Shown piece by piece: positions 55,301-63,315 of a DNA stretch of 64,000 nt (position 1 is the stretch's first letter; every line of letters begins with the position of its first letter). The notes beneath the pieces were generated by a model that worked only from the letters and a program-made list of their open reading frames with translations, had not been told where the DNA came from and did no database searches. The translations under genes were made by a program, and so were the position numbers. The DNA lies in NCBI GenBank assembly GCA_018857735.1, contig JABMCL010001555.1, positions 938,501-1,002,500 of the forward strand. Reading direction: 5' to 3'. The DNA comes from Alviniconcha marisindica. Taxonomy: Eukaryota; Mollusca; Gastropoda; Provannidae.

Positions 55301-58300
55301 TCTGCTGGTCAGCCTCAGTCACCCAGTCTGTGCTGGTCAGCCTCAGTCACCCAGGACTACACAATCTATGCTGGTCAGCCTCAGTCACCCAGGACTACAC
55401 AACCTATGCTGGTCAGCCTCAGTCACCCAGGACTACACAATCTATGCTGGTCAGCCTCAGTCACCCAGGACTACACAGTCTGCACAGGTCAGTGTCACTT
55501 TACTGAGGCGACCTCGTCATGACTGTATCTATTTTCACAGAGCAGGTACCCAAGCTGCCCAATGATTTTCACTGATGTGCCACCACCACACTTCGCAGCC
55601 ACGATGCTGACATCTGCATCTGAAATAGTTTGTTCAAGAGGAGGTGGTCCCTGGCAAAACAACTGTCACTGAAACAAGACCTTCTGGGTTTTATAGCTTC
55701 ATTTAGTATACAGCTAGTTTCTTGGTTTCTTCTCTTTGGTTTCAATCCTTTGTGGTTGACTGGGCTCAAAGCACCAACTAACTTTGGTTTCAGCAACGCA
55801 GTAGCAACACAGAAGGAGGGGGGGGAGGGTAATGCTTAGTTGATTTATTTCCGTGCCGTTTTCAGAGTTTCTGACAGCAGAGTTGCAGAAAGAAAAAAAC
55901 TGGAAAAAAACTGAGGGTCATGTGAAGACTAATATGAAGATGAAAATGTTCTTATCTTGGACAGCAAGGTCCTGCGCTCAGACTCTGGAATTGGCAACAT
56001 AATGTCACTAAAGGTACTTCCCAAAGGTCAAGCAAGTCTGTGCCCCCAAAACAGACAGTTCTGATTCCTGTGCAGTACAATTGGGTACGTACAAATGATG
56101 ATGACGATCACTTTGATGTAGTGCTATTATTCTCTGCTCTCAAGCACCGCCACTGCGCTTTCGTCACAGGTGATTCTAGCCGAGGGACTGTAGCTTTTTA
56201 CAGCAGGTTTTGAATATCCATCAGCGTGGTGTATGTACAGCACTGTTTGGTTGTTACATGGCTGGTGCCAGGTGAAAGGTATATACATATATAAAGATAT
56301 TATAACTACACGGGATAAATTATCTGCAGGTGAGAGTAGAAAGAGACTAGGCAAGGTTAAAGTAGTAAAGGCCTCTAGATATATATAGATATATACACAG
56401 GTATATATATACACTGCAACTCTTCCCAAGACACGTCCACTCGGGTGGTCAGCTTACTTTTGCTGATTTCGGTGAGGACCGGCGCCTCCGTGCCAAAGAC
56501 CAGCACATCGGAAGAGCTTCCCCCCAGCCCGCTATCGTTGTCCTTGAGGGCGGTGTTAGACACAGACAACACCGCTGAAACACCATCACACACCACCACA
56601 GACTGTCAGTAAGGGGGAAGGGGAGGGAGTGGAGGAAAAGGGGGTAGGGGTGGGGGTTGGGGGAGGCAAGCACAACACTTAGAACTGTTTCAGCACTGAC
56701 GTTCACAGGGAGGCTTTCGCTGCCGAACTCGGGCCCAGGAGTCGACAGGAGGCGGGAGATAAGCCAGGGGTCTGCCACAACAGAGGGGGAGTTTTGTCGT
56801 TCGTTCGGAAGTAATTAATGCGTGCACACACACGCACGCACTCCAGTTCACACACAGACACACACACATGCCAACAGACAAATACACACATGCAGACACA
56901 TACATGCGTACACACACACACACACACACACAAATCACACACACATACACTGAATCAGACATACACACACACAAAACACACACATACAGACATACACACA
57001 CATACAGACATACACTCAAGCACACATACATACGCACACACACACACACATAAAGACAGGCACACACACACAAGCATACATATATACAGACAGACACACA
57101 CACACACACACATGCAGACACACACACATACAGACAGACAGACAGACAGGGAGACATACAGACACACACACATACAGACAGACGCACACACATTTCAGTT
57201 CAGGATGTCAATATACAGGGTACAAAACTGATTACGGGAAGTTGGTGGGGAGGTGAACGATGGGCACGGACTAGTCTGGCTGGCGAGTGAAGAGTTGCAT
57301 GTTAATTCCGAACAAAGATGACACAGCTGACAATGTTTGCTACACAGCAACCAGCTTCTGACATGACATTCCTCAAGAATATCCCCCCCCCCCCCCCCCC
57401 CGAGTCAATTGCATCAAGGGCTTTCTTAGCTTTTAATGTGGAAAAATTAAGTTAAAATAACCAGCTGAAACATGAAACAGAAAATCAGACAAAACAAACC
57501 TGAAACATTTATTTCAAGTCCATAAATGACAATAAAAAACGATTAAACCAAATAATGAATTCACAACAAACAATTTGCTGAACACACTCTTTTTTTTTTA
57601 CTTAACCGCCCCCCACTTCCTGTTGTGCAACGAAACTAAGGTAACAAATATATTTCAAGAGAGTGGAAAAACAAAGAGACACAGATAATCAAGACCAATG
57701 TGTATGTGTTATGCATCTCATGAGTAATCTGAGATGAAGCTTATGATTCATTCACAAAACTGAGGTGATCAGACGAAAATCTGTAAGTGAAGTGATTCAT
57801 TCTAAAATTCAAATCTGATGAAAAAGAGAGAAGAAAAAAAAAGAAAGATGCTTTTGTGAAGGAGATGCAAAAAACAGACGCCATGCCACCATACAGTTAG
57901 GGACTGGGACAGAGGAGAAAGCGACCTAAGCAACCTAATGCCCTGAGAAAAGATGCAGGTGGCTCCAAATCACTGTAACAATACACCAGCTATTCAGCAA
58001 CCCCACCAGGAAACCACAGGCACATGGTATCATGCTGAGTGCACGTTCAATGGTTTCACAACAAAACTTACATTAAAATCGAATAAGCTGACAAAATAAC
58101 ACAAATAAATAGCAATCTAATTATGAAAACAAAAAAATAATCCCCAAACCAGAACCCATCTCATGCGGGGCATCTACAAAAAGAAAATTACCCAAACCAA
58201 GTACAAAAGTCTCTCAAAAGTCCACATCCATAATACATGTCTGTTGACAGAATCTAAGTCTTATGGGATGTCATTACTCAGCCTCATTTGTACAGTTTTA

Positions 58301-61300
58301 TAAATTAAATTAGAGCAGTGTCTAAAACAAAACCAAGCTACCAAAAATTAGCAGAAGAAGATCATCGAAAGATCTTTAACGTTACAACTTACAAACATTG
58401 TCAAATTGTGAAAATAATTAATTAATTAATTTTCATTTTGGACACAAACATAGTTCACTTTACACATTGTAATGCAAACTGAGATTAAGATTCCGAGCAT
58501 GGGATTTTGCACTCAAGGTATTAAAATGACACTTCTATTCTTACTGTAAACATTTTTTACCGTCTTATGTTCAAACTCAGAAAGGCATCAACCATCACAC
58601 CAGTACTGGCAAACTGTTTAAAAAAAAATCAATCTCTCACACAGACCCCTCCCCCACTCTCTCACACATGCACGCACACACGCACACACACACACACACG
58701 CAAACACACACAAGAAAAAGAAGAAAGGAATCCTACCTTCCATCAATCCGCTGGTAACATCGTCCGAGTCAGAAGGAGATAACTCCTCCTTAGAGTTACC
58801 CTTGTCCAGTGCACGTGCCGGGGAGCGGCGAGTCTTTTTGCGCACGCTCCAGCTTTTTATCCTGTTACTGCCAGAGCCTGGCCTAGTCTTGACCTCTGGC
58901 AGTTTGCTGACAAATGCTCGCTTCAAGTACTTGGCTGTGATCCATGCCTCTCTTTGAATTCTAAATGGAGCAGAAAACACACACGCACACACAGTGACCA
59001 GAAAGCAAGTTGTAAAACATGGGCAAACTCTCAAATACCTACCCAAACACCTAGTCAAACACCCAGGCAGATATCCAGACACCTAGTCAAACACTCAAGT
59101 AAATACCCAAACACCTAGTCAGGCAAACATCCAAAAACCCAGGCAAACCCCCAAACACCAAGGCAAACCCCCAAACACCCAGGCAAACACATCCAGTCAA
59201 ACAACTGAGCAAACATCCAAACCCACGTAAAACCCCAAACACCCAGGCAAACACCCTAACACCCAGGCAAACACATCCAATCAAACACCTGAGCAAACAT
59301 CCAGACACCAAGGCAAACGCCCCAGCAAACATCCAAACACCTGGGCAAACACCCAGGCAAACCCTTGAACAAGAATCACGGCAAACAGCCCAGCACATGC
59401 CCCAGCAAGCTCCTTACCAGAGCTCTGTTGGGAAAGTCTCATCACTGTTTGAGATTGCTGACATCATTGTGACAGAAACCAAACCTCTTGTGAGCAGACC
59501 TGCTACATGGTGAGGTGGCCCTGTTGGGAAAGTCTCATCACTGTTTGAGATTGCTGACATCATTGCGACAGAAACCAAACCTTTGTGAGCAGACCTGCTA
59601 CATGGTGAGGTGGCCCTGTTGGGAAAGTCTCATCACTGTTTGAGATTGCTGACATCATTGAGACAGAAACCAAACCTTTGTGAGCAGACCTGCTACATGG
59701 TGAGGTGGCCCCGTGGGCCAAAGTCTCATCACTGTTTGAGATTGCTGACATCATTGAGACAGAAACCAAACCTTTGTGAGCAGACCTGCTACATGGTGAG
59801 GTGGCCCTGTTGGGAAAGTCTCATCACTGTTTGAGATTGCTGACATCATTGAGACAGAAACCAAACCTTTGTGAGCAGACCTGCTACATGGTGAGGTGGC
59901 CCTGTGGGCCAAAGTCTCATCACTGTTTGAGATTGCTGACATCATTGAGACAGAAACCAAACCTTTGTGAGCAGACCTGCTACATGGTGAGGTGGCCCTG
60001 TGGGCCAAAGTCTCATCACTGTTTGAGACTGCTGACATCATCGTGACAGAAACCAAAACTTGGTGAACTGACCAGTTACAAGTTGAACTGGCCCTGCAGG
60101 CCAAAGCCTTATCACTGCTGAAGACTACCAACATCACTGTGACAGAAACCAAAACTTGGTGAACCGACCCATTACATGTTGAACTGGTCCTGTAGGCCAA
60201 AGTTCCGCCACTGCTAGAGACTGCAGACATCACTGTGACTTAAACCAAAACGGCTGGAACTGACCTGTTAGATGTCAGCGTGGCCATGTAGGCCAAAGTG
60301 TCATCACCATTGGAGACTGCTGACATCACTGCGACTCAAACCAAAACTGCTGGAACTGACCTGTTAGATGTCAGCGTGGCCATGTAGGCCAAAGTCTCAT
60401 CACCATTGGAGACTGCTGACATCACTGACTTAAACCAAAACTGCTGGAACTGACCTGTTAGATGTCAGCGTGGCCATGTTGGCCAAAGTCTCATCACCGT
60501 TGGTGACTGCTGACATCATTGTGACTCAAACCAAAACTGCCTGAACTGACCTGTTACAGGTAGGCGTGGCCCTGTTGGCGACAGTCTCGTCCACGTTGGC
60601 CTCGTAGCAGCGGTTGACAACGTCATTGCCAAGCTCCAGCATCACCTTCACCAGTTCTGGCTCCCACGCGTCCAGCGTGATGGAGCGCACCTGCAGGTCA
60701 AGGTCACTAAGGTTACAGCTGTCGGTCAACGTTGCAAAATCAGTTTCTAGTCACTGTGGTGGAACTCCCATTGACAATTTTTTTTGAAGCAGTGTGACGT
60801 CTCTAAGGTGTCGAGAGTGGTTCATGGGAACTGGTCTGACAATCACTGTGTCCAGTCAGATACATGGCCATCTATGCTACTGCTGAAGCTCTGCTAGCAA
60901 ACACCCTGCTCCCTTCCCGTCTAGAACACACACACACACACATACCATGTGCACTCTCTCTCTCTCTGTGCTTTTGTTGTTGTTGAGAACCAGTCAAACA
61001 AAATAACAGCTGGTATGTCTGACCAGTTGCTGATTTTGTTTCCGGTATATGCTGATCTTAACCAGTAAAACACCGGAAATTACTGGTTAATGTGTGTGAA
61101 CCCTACCAGGACACAGACGAAACTGAGGGGCGGGGGTATTTGGAGCTCACTAAACTACCACAGAAAATGACGCTGCAAGTGGAAATGAGGACCATACTTA
61201 TTGATGTCCAGCCTCTGCGGGGACACACATAACTCCTCCTTTTGTGTTCTACAGCTCAGTCTATCATTTCGGCATCCATTCCACCCCTGTGTTACCGCTG

Positions 61301-63306
61301 TAGCACGTAAAAGATCTTGGTCATTCTGCCAAAAGTGCAGGTGGCAGGTTACAGCTAAACATGCATGCACCTTACGTTTGTAGCTTTGCATGAAGTGACA
61401 TGGTGCATGGTTGTATGTTGTATAGAACGTGCCAAGATGACAGCAATTTCATGTGGCACCAGCCATGTCAGCGCTGTAACTACACCACTTTGGTGGATAT
61501 TCAAAAACATGCTGTGAAAAGCTAGTCACTCATGTGGAATCATATGCGAGTGCAGTGAGTCTGCTCAAGGGTGGAGAATAGCGCTATATAAAAGTGATCA
61601 ACAGACAGATAGCTTGATACCACCAGGTGACCGCATGCATCCTACTGTGCCCCTTAACCCAAAGCAAACAAAACACCTCCTTTACAAAGAACAGCAGCCT
61701 ACCACCCCTCCTCTCAAAAACAGGAGCCATGCAGTCAATATTTCTCTGCCAGTTGTCTAGTACTCCCTTCTATATGTTAATGTACGCTATCACCAGGCAG
61801 ATAGTAACAATCATAATGAAACATCTATCAAGTGTGCCTGCCTGTAATGCAAAAACAGAGCTTGGGGTGATGCATGGGATTCAAATATAAACTACATCTA
61901 CGCTGAGACACCTTAAGCGGAAAATGACGATAACAATGACTACAAACAATTCAAATCACAATTCAATTCAAACAGCAAGACCTACATTACACGCATATAC
62001 ACATACATGCATGCACACACACACACACACACACACATGCACGCGCATACACACAAAAATACACACCCAAGCACATCAGTCAAATCAAACAATGAAACAA
62101 TTTAAGAACAAGTCGATGGAATAGAGAATTTGCTAGCAGTAGCAGGCAGTAGTGCGGGTAATAGTCACAGATACTGCACCTGGCTCCCAAGCCGAGCTCT
62201 CTTTCTTCTCCACTAGCCATGCAGTAAGCATAACTCTGTGGAAGCTATTCTGCAAACAAATGACAGGGTCGCAGAACCACTCAGATGTCTTGACAGGATT
62301 AACTGGTTCTGTCATTGCTGTTTAATACACTTGCTGATGTTCTGTGACAGGCCTGATGCACTTTGAACATCCCTCTGGTAAACCAAGAGGTGCCTGTCAC
62401 TTCGGTGAATGGTGAGATGAAAGGACGGTCAGCCTTCGCTTGTGACTCGAGGCGTGCACGTACCTTTGACTTGTGAACCCCAAAGCTGCGGTGTATCCCA
62501 GAACACTCGATGCACAGCGTGATGCCCAGGTTGGTGCTCGTCCAGCGAGGATCTGGAGCACCACAGTCGCAGCACACCGAGTTGCCCGGCACCGCCAGCA
62601 ACTGCTCCATGCGACTGTGACATATACAAGGCTTGTCACCATCAAGGTCACAATGCTGATCACTATGACAGTCACAGTCTATCACTTGTCACTACGGAGG
62701 TCACAGTCCCTCACTTGTCACTGTCAAGGTCACAGTCCATCACGTTTTACTATCAAGGTCACAGCCCATCACTGGTCAATGTCAAGGTCATATTCCATCA
62801 CTTGTCACTATGAAGGTCACAGTCTATCACTTGTCATTATCAAGATCAGTCTATTACTTGTCATTATCAAGGTCACAGCCCATCACTTGTCACTATGAAG
62901 GTCATAGTCATCATTTGTCACTACGAAGGTCATAGTCCATCACTTGTCACTATGAAGGTCACAGTCTATCATTTGTTACAGTCAAGGTCACAGTCCATCA
63001 CTTGTCACTGTCAAGGTCACAGTCCATCACTTGTCACTATCAAGGTCACTGTCCATCACGTGTCACTATCATCACTACTGTTTTAAATCCCAAACACTAA
63101 AAAGACACTTGTGAAAGCACTTGATACAACTGTGGTCAACATTAGTACAAAAGGCACATTTTGGTAATTATTCTAATCATCACCATGACAACCCCCACCA
63201 CTCACAGTCTGGCTTTGTTCTTGGCTTCAGTTTTGGGGGTGCCGCCGGAGGCGTCCGATGACAATGAGGGGACAGAACTGGCTGACTCTTCCACCTTCTC
63301 TTCATC
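44233..63306 (-). CDS. ACAP2: ACAP-family Arf GTPase-activating protein, 3' portion (12 coding exons)
   Basis: Gene-level entry, partial: 5' exons (BAR and PH domains) lie beyond 64000. Exons in transcript order: 63306-63206, 62614-62464, 60690-60551, 58960-58737, 56771-56679, 56574-56458, 50437-50208, 49866-49757, 46660-46600, 46315-46266, 45249-45191, 44312-44233. They sum to 1416 bp (471 residues plus stop) with consistent phases. The product has an acidic linker, an ArfGAP zinc finger (C-x2-C-x16-C-x2-C at residues 48/51/68/71 of this portion) with the catalytic Arg at 76, a basic/Ser-rich linker, three ankyrin repeats, and the conserved tail [13 protein letters not shown]. Family knowledge: ACAPs stimulate GTP hydrolysis by Arf6 on endosomal and plasma membranes and act in recycling and actin remodelling. 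The conserved blocks match ACAP1-3. Invertebrates usually have a single ACAP, so the symbol is approximate. The linker between ArfGAP and ankyrin repeats is unlike the vertebrate one. Confidence 0.9.
44635..44880 (-). mobile_element. Dispersed repeat family 4, second copy
   Basis: Shares CAGTTCAAGATGGTATCCAT, GCTCCACCCTGTCTCTCAGA and GCTGCCTTTGAAACAGTTCC with 23885-24080. Lies between the last two ACAP exons. Confidence 0.55.
45191..45249 (-). CDS. ACAP2: ACAP exon after the ankyrin repeats
   Basis: The acceptor is TTGTGCTGCAG and the donor ACTG|GTGAGT. It encodes [19 protein letters not shown], counterpart of the family's LRLARMNEEMRESEG. Confidence 0.92.
45540..46255. repeat. C/A-rich minisatellite next to the donor of the ACAP exon at 46266
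   Basis: About 17 units of AACTTACAATGTAAACCCC plus CACCCCAATGACCCACTAAT. On the minus strand each has ACATTGTAAGTTATTA, resembling the true junction ATTGTCACTTT|GTAAGTATT. It starts about 15 bp beyond that donor. Confidence 0.9.
46266..46315 (-). CDS. ACAP2: ACAP exon, end of ankyrin repeat 3
   Basis: The acceptor is TTGTTGTTCAG and the donor TTT|GTAAGT. The 50-bp exon encodes [17 protein letters not shown], counterpart of the family's DPLSIAVEAANADIVTLLR. The adjacent C/A-rich array carries a GTAAGT-containing segment in most units. Confidence 0.92.
46600..46660 (-). CDS. ACAP2: ACAP exon, start of ankyrin repeat 3
   Basis: The acceptor is TGTGTCCACAG and the donor AAG|GTCAGT. It encodes [20 protein letters not shown], matching the family's GQVCLFLKRGANQ. 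The 61-bp exon adjoins a 66-bp minisatellite whose every unit repeats the acceptor plus about 20 bp of the exon start. Confidence 0.92.
46657..47460. repeat. 66-bp minisatellite built from an ACAP acceptor and exon start
   Basis: About 12 units. On the minus strand each reads GTGTCCACAG|TCAGGTGTGT followed by CAGTTGTTTGTGAAGTGTGA. The true junction is TGTCCACAG|TCAGGTGTGC then CAGTTCCTGAAG. The unit is 22 codons, so the minus-strand frame stays open. Confidence 0.95.
48165..48235 (+). mobile_element. Dispersed repeat family 4, short inverted fragment
   Basis: CATGGGCTTTCCGAGTGCAT and ACCATCTTGAACTGAACTCG are the reverse complement of the family 4 start. Confidence 0.5.
48318..49756. repeat. 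50-bp minisatellite built from an ACAP donor
   Basis: About 29 units of CAGGAAGACGACGAAGGCCT, ACCCTGTGGCACCCAGACAC, AAGACATACA. On the minus strand each has CTGGGTGCCACAGGGTAGGC against the true exon end CTGGGAAACACAGG|GTAGGC. Units near the exon are diverged; the central ~20 are almost identical, so expansion there is recent. Confidence 0.97.
49757..49866 (-). CDS. ACAP2: ACAP exon with ankyrin repeat 2
   Basis: The acceptor is GTTGCATTTCAG and the donor ACAGG|GTAGGC. It encodes [20 protein letters not shown], then [17 protein letters not shown]. The family counterpart is GSLVTCEFLLQNGANVNQRD with the TPLHHA core. The donor is mediocre (GTAGGC), while tandem copies of it in the adjacent 50-bp array carry GTAAGC or GTAAGT. 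Confidence 0.93.
50042..50090. repeat. (CT)n(TA)n microsatellite
   Basis: CT run followed by TA run. A 29-bp AAGGGTTAACAGGAAGAAGT repeat (3 copies) follows at 50099-50178. Confidence 0.95.
50208..50437 (-). CDS. ACAP2: ACAP exon with ankyrin repeat 1
   Basis: The acceptor is CCTCCTCCACAG and the donor ACG|GTCAGT. It encodes an acidic segment ([19 protein letters not shown]), then [40 protein letters not shown] and PIMKAVET. This corresponds to the family's first ankyrin repeat (LALAHGADVNWAN type). It exits in phase 0. Confidence 0.93.
50652..50673. repeat. Poly-C run
   Basis: Twenty-two consecutive C; one of several similar runs (19009, 19617, 45548, 57386, 63634). Confidence 0.95.
52245..52330. 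repeat. (GA)n microsatellite
   Basis: About 40 GA units with few interruptions. Confidence 0.97.
53640..53866 (+). mobile_element. Possible non-LTR retroelement 3' end
   Basis: Ends in GGGATGAATAAAGTATTCTG followed by the short repeat TATTCTG, a tail typical of non-LTR elements. An inverted, related tail (ACAATAACACTTTATT) is at 20143-20170. Confidence 0.4.
53912..54372 (-). mobile_element. tRNA-derived SINE, family 1, full length
   Basis: Best copy in the window. On the minus strand the head reads TAGCTCAGTGG (A box) and GGTTCAAATCC (B box). The body is about 380 bp and the tail ends in ACTATATAAGCGATCATC. Inserted in an ACAP intron. Confidence 0.9.
54431..54488 (+). CDS. Exon-like segment A of a possible nested plus-strand gene
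   Basis: Inside an ACAP intron. The acceptor CCTCTCAACAG ends at 54430 and the donor TCCG|GTAAGT starts at 54489. The open frame reads [19 protein letters not shown] and exits in phase 1, matching segment B. It lies just downstream of a full-length SINE. I do not recognise the product. It could be a chance exon or a retained fragment of another gene. Confidence 0.3.
54692..54744 (+). CDS. Exon-like segment B of a possible nested plus-strand gene
   Basis: The acceptor CTGAAGTTTCAG ends at 54691 and the donor CAGCAG|GTTTGT starts at 54745. With the phase from segment A it encodes [18 protein letters not shown], a short amphipathic helix. A candidate last segment follows an acceptor near 55543 ([10 protein letters not shown] then stop). 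The 36-38-bp minisatellite lies between B and that segment. Confidence 0.3.
54847..55495. repeat. 36-38-bp minisatellite
   Basis: About 17 units of GTCAGCCTCAGTCACCCAGG plus ACTACACAGTCTGCTG. The first units are 36 bp and later ones 38 bp, so reading frame is lost. Confidence 0.95.
56112..56275 (-). mobile_element. SINE family 1, 3' fragment
   Basis: Matches the last third of the full-length copy (TGGCACCAGCCATG, GATATTCAAAA-type and GAGAGCAGAGAATA-type segments on the minus strand). Confidence 0.7.
56458..56574 (-). CDS. ACAP2: ACAP linker exon with NDSG motif
   Basis: The acceptor is GGTGTTTCAG and the donor AAAA|GTAAGC. It encodes [20 protein letters not shown], then [31 protein letters not shown] resembles the family's KSNDSGIQQSSDD, the conserved linker just before the ankyrin repeats. 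Phase 1 at both ends. Confidence 0.8.
56679..56771 (-). CDS. ACAP2: ACAP linker exon
   Basis: The acceptor is TGTTGTGGCAG. It encodes [20 protein letters not shown] then [11 protein letters not shown]. The donor chosen (A|GTGTTG) is the one that preserves phase 1 into the next exon. A stronger-looking AAC|GTCAGT at 56699-56694 would break the frame. The exon is specific to this lineage and weakly supported apart from phase and GC content. Confidence 0.55.
56818..57192. repeat. Long degenerate (CA)n/(CAGA)n tract
   Basis: Imperfect CA repeats with CAGACA and TACA insertions for about 370 bp, in an ACAP intron directly upstream of the exon at 56771. Confidence 0.95.
57205..58640. other. ACAP intron; no feature recognised
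   Basis: A-rich on the plus strand (T-rich in sense orientation), with a poly-C run at 57386 and no exon or array. Confidence 0.5.
58660..58712. repeat. (AC)n microsatellite just after an ACAP donor
   Basis: CA-rich tract ending about 20 bp beyond the donor at 58736. Confidence 0.9.
58737..58960 (-). CDS. ACAP2: ACAP exon: end of ArfGAP plus basic/Ser-rich linker
   Basis: The acceptor is CTCCATTTAG and the donor GAAG|GTAGGA. It encodes [20 protein letters not shown] (equivalent to the family's RQEKEAYIRAKYVERKFV), then a basic stretch ([18 protein letters not shown]) and an acidic Ser-rich end ([14 protein letters not shown]). The linker could carry phosphorylation sites; this is inference. 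Confidence 0.9.
59025..59400. repeat. ~26-28-bp minisatellite upstream of an ACAP acceptor
   Basis: Irregular units of CAAACACCCAGGCAAAC plus ATCCAAACACCTAGT. It starts about 65 bp from the acceptor at 58961. Confidence 0.9.
59425..60550. repeat. 96-bp minisatellite built from an ACAP exon end and donor
   Basis: About 12 units. On the minus strand exon-proximal units read GATGAGACTTTGGCCAACAT and onward to TCTAACAG|GTCAGTTC; the real exon end reads GACGAGACTGTCGCCAACAG and onward to TGTAACAG|GTCAGTTC. About 45 exon bases are included. Distal units (59.43-60.0 kb) are more uniform and have lost the consensus donor (GTCTGC). Confidence 0.95.
60551..60690 (-). CDS. ACAP2: ACAP exon encoding the second half of the ArfGAP domain
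   Basis: The acceptor is CTTGACCTGCAG and the donor AACAG|GTCAGT. It encodes [20 protein letters not shown], then [15 protein letters not shown], textbook ACAP sequence. It ends with a species-specific [11 protein letters not shown] instead of the usual MGIKKP linker. The last ~45 bp and the donor are the seed of a 96-bp minisatellite that occupies 59.42-60.55 kb. Confidence 0.93.
61262..61602 (+). mobile_element. SINE family 1, 5'-truncated
   Basis: Begins at CATTCCACCCCTGTGTTACC in the body and runs to AATAGCGCTATATAAAAGTG. The tRNA head is absent. Confidence 0.85.
61990..62072. repeat. (CA)n microsatellite
   Basis: ACAC repeats with CATG and CGCG interruptions. Confidence 0.9.
62464..62614 (-). 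CDS. ACAP2: ACAP exon encoding the ArfGAP zinc finger
   Basis: The acceptor is TATGTCACAG and the donor AAG|GTACGT. It encodes [20 protein letters not shown] and onward to GVHKSK. The C-x2-C-x16-C-x2-C zinc ligands and the arginine four residues after the last Cys (IECSGIHRS) are intact, so an active GAP is expected. It differs from the usual GVHxSK only by Lys at x. A 29-bp TCAAGGTCA array ends about 30 bp upstream of the acceptor. Confidence 0.95.
62640..63070. repeat. 29-bp minisatellite carrying TCAAGGTCA
   Basis: About 13 units of CAAGGTCACAGTCCATCACT plus TGTCACTAT. TCAAGGTCA occurs exactly eight times and TGAAGGTCA three times. On the minus strand the array ends about 30 bp before the ArfGAP exon acceptor. 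Confidence 0.95.
63206..63306 (-). CDS. ACAP2: ACAP exon before the ArfGAP domain (acidic linker)
   Basis: The acceptor is GTCTTTCCCAG and the donor GTGAGT (ctcac at 63201). It encodes [20 protein letters not shown] then [14 protein letters not shown], a disordered linker between the PH domain (not in the window) and ArfGAP. It exits with two bases that join the first base of the next exon. A minisatellite (63.33-63.85 kb) carries this acceptor's pyrimidine tract in every unit. Confidence 0.8.
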
Positions 63307-63315
63307 CTGGGAAAG

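Noticed and set aside
54847..55565. A 272-codon ORF across the 36-38-bp array
   Set aside because: The frame depends on mixed unit lengths and begins in the intron; it is more likely non-coding repeat.
59751..60233. Minus-strand 160-codon repeat ORF ([19 protein letters not shown] type)
   Set aside because: The unit is 96 bp so the frame stays open, but it is the decayed copy of the exon end plus intron; the true exon ends at 60551 and the next in-frame intron codons reach a stop.
62473..63086. Plus-strand ORFs over the ArfGAP exon and its array
   Set aside because: Shadow frames opposite the real minus-strand ArfGAP exon and the 29-bp repeat.
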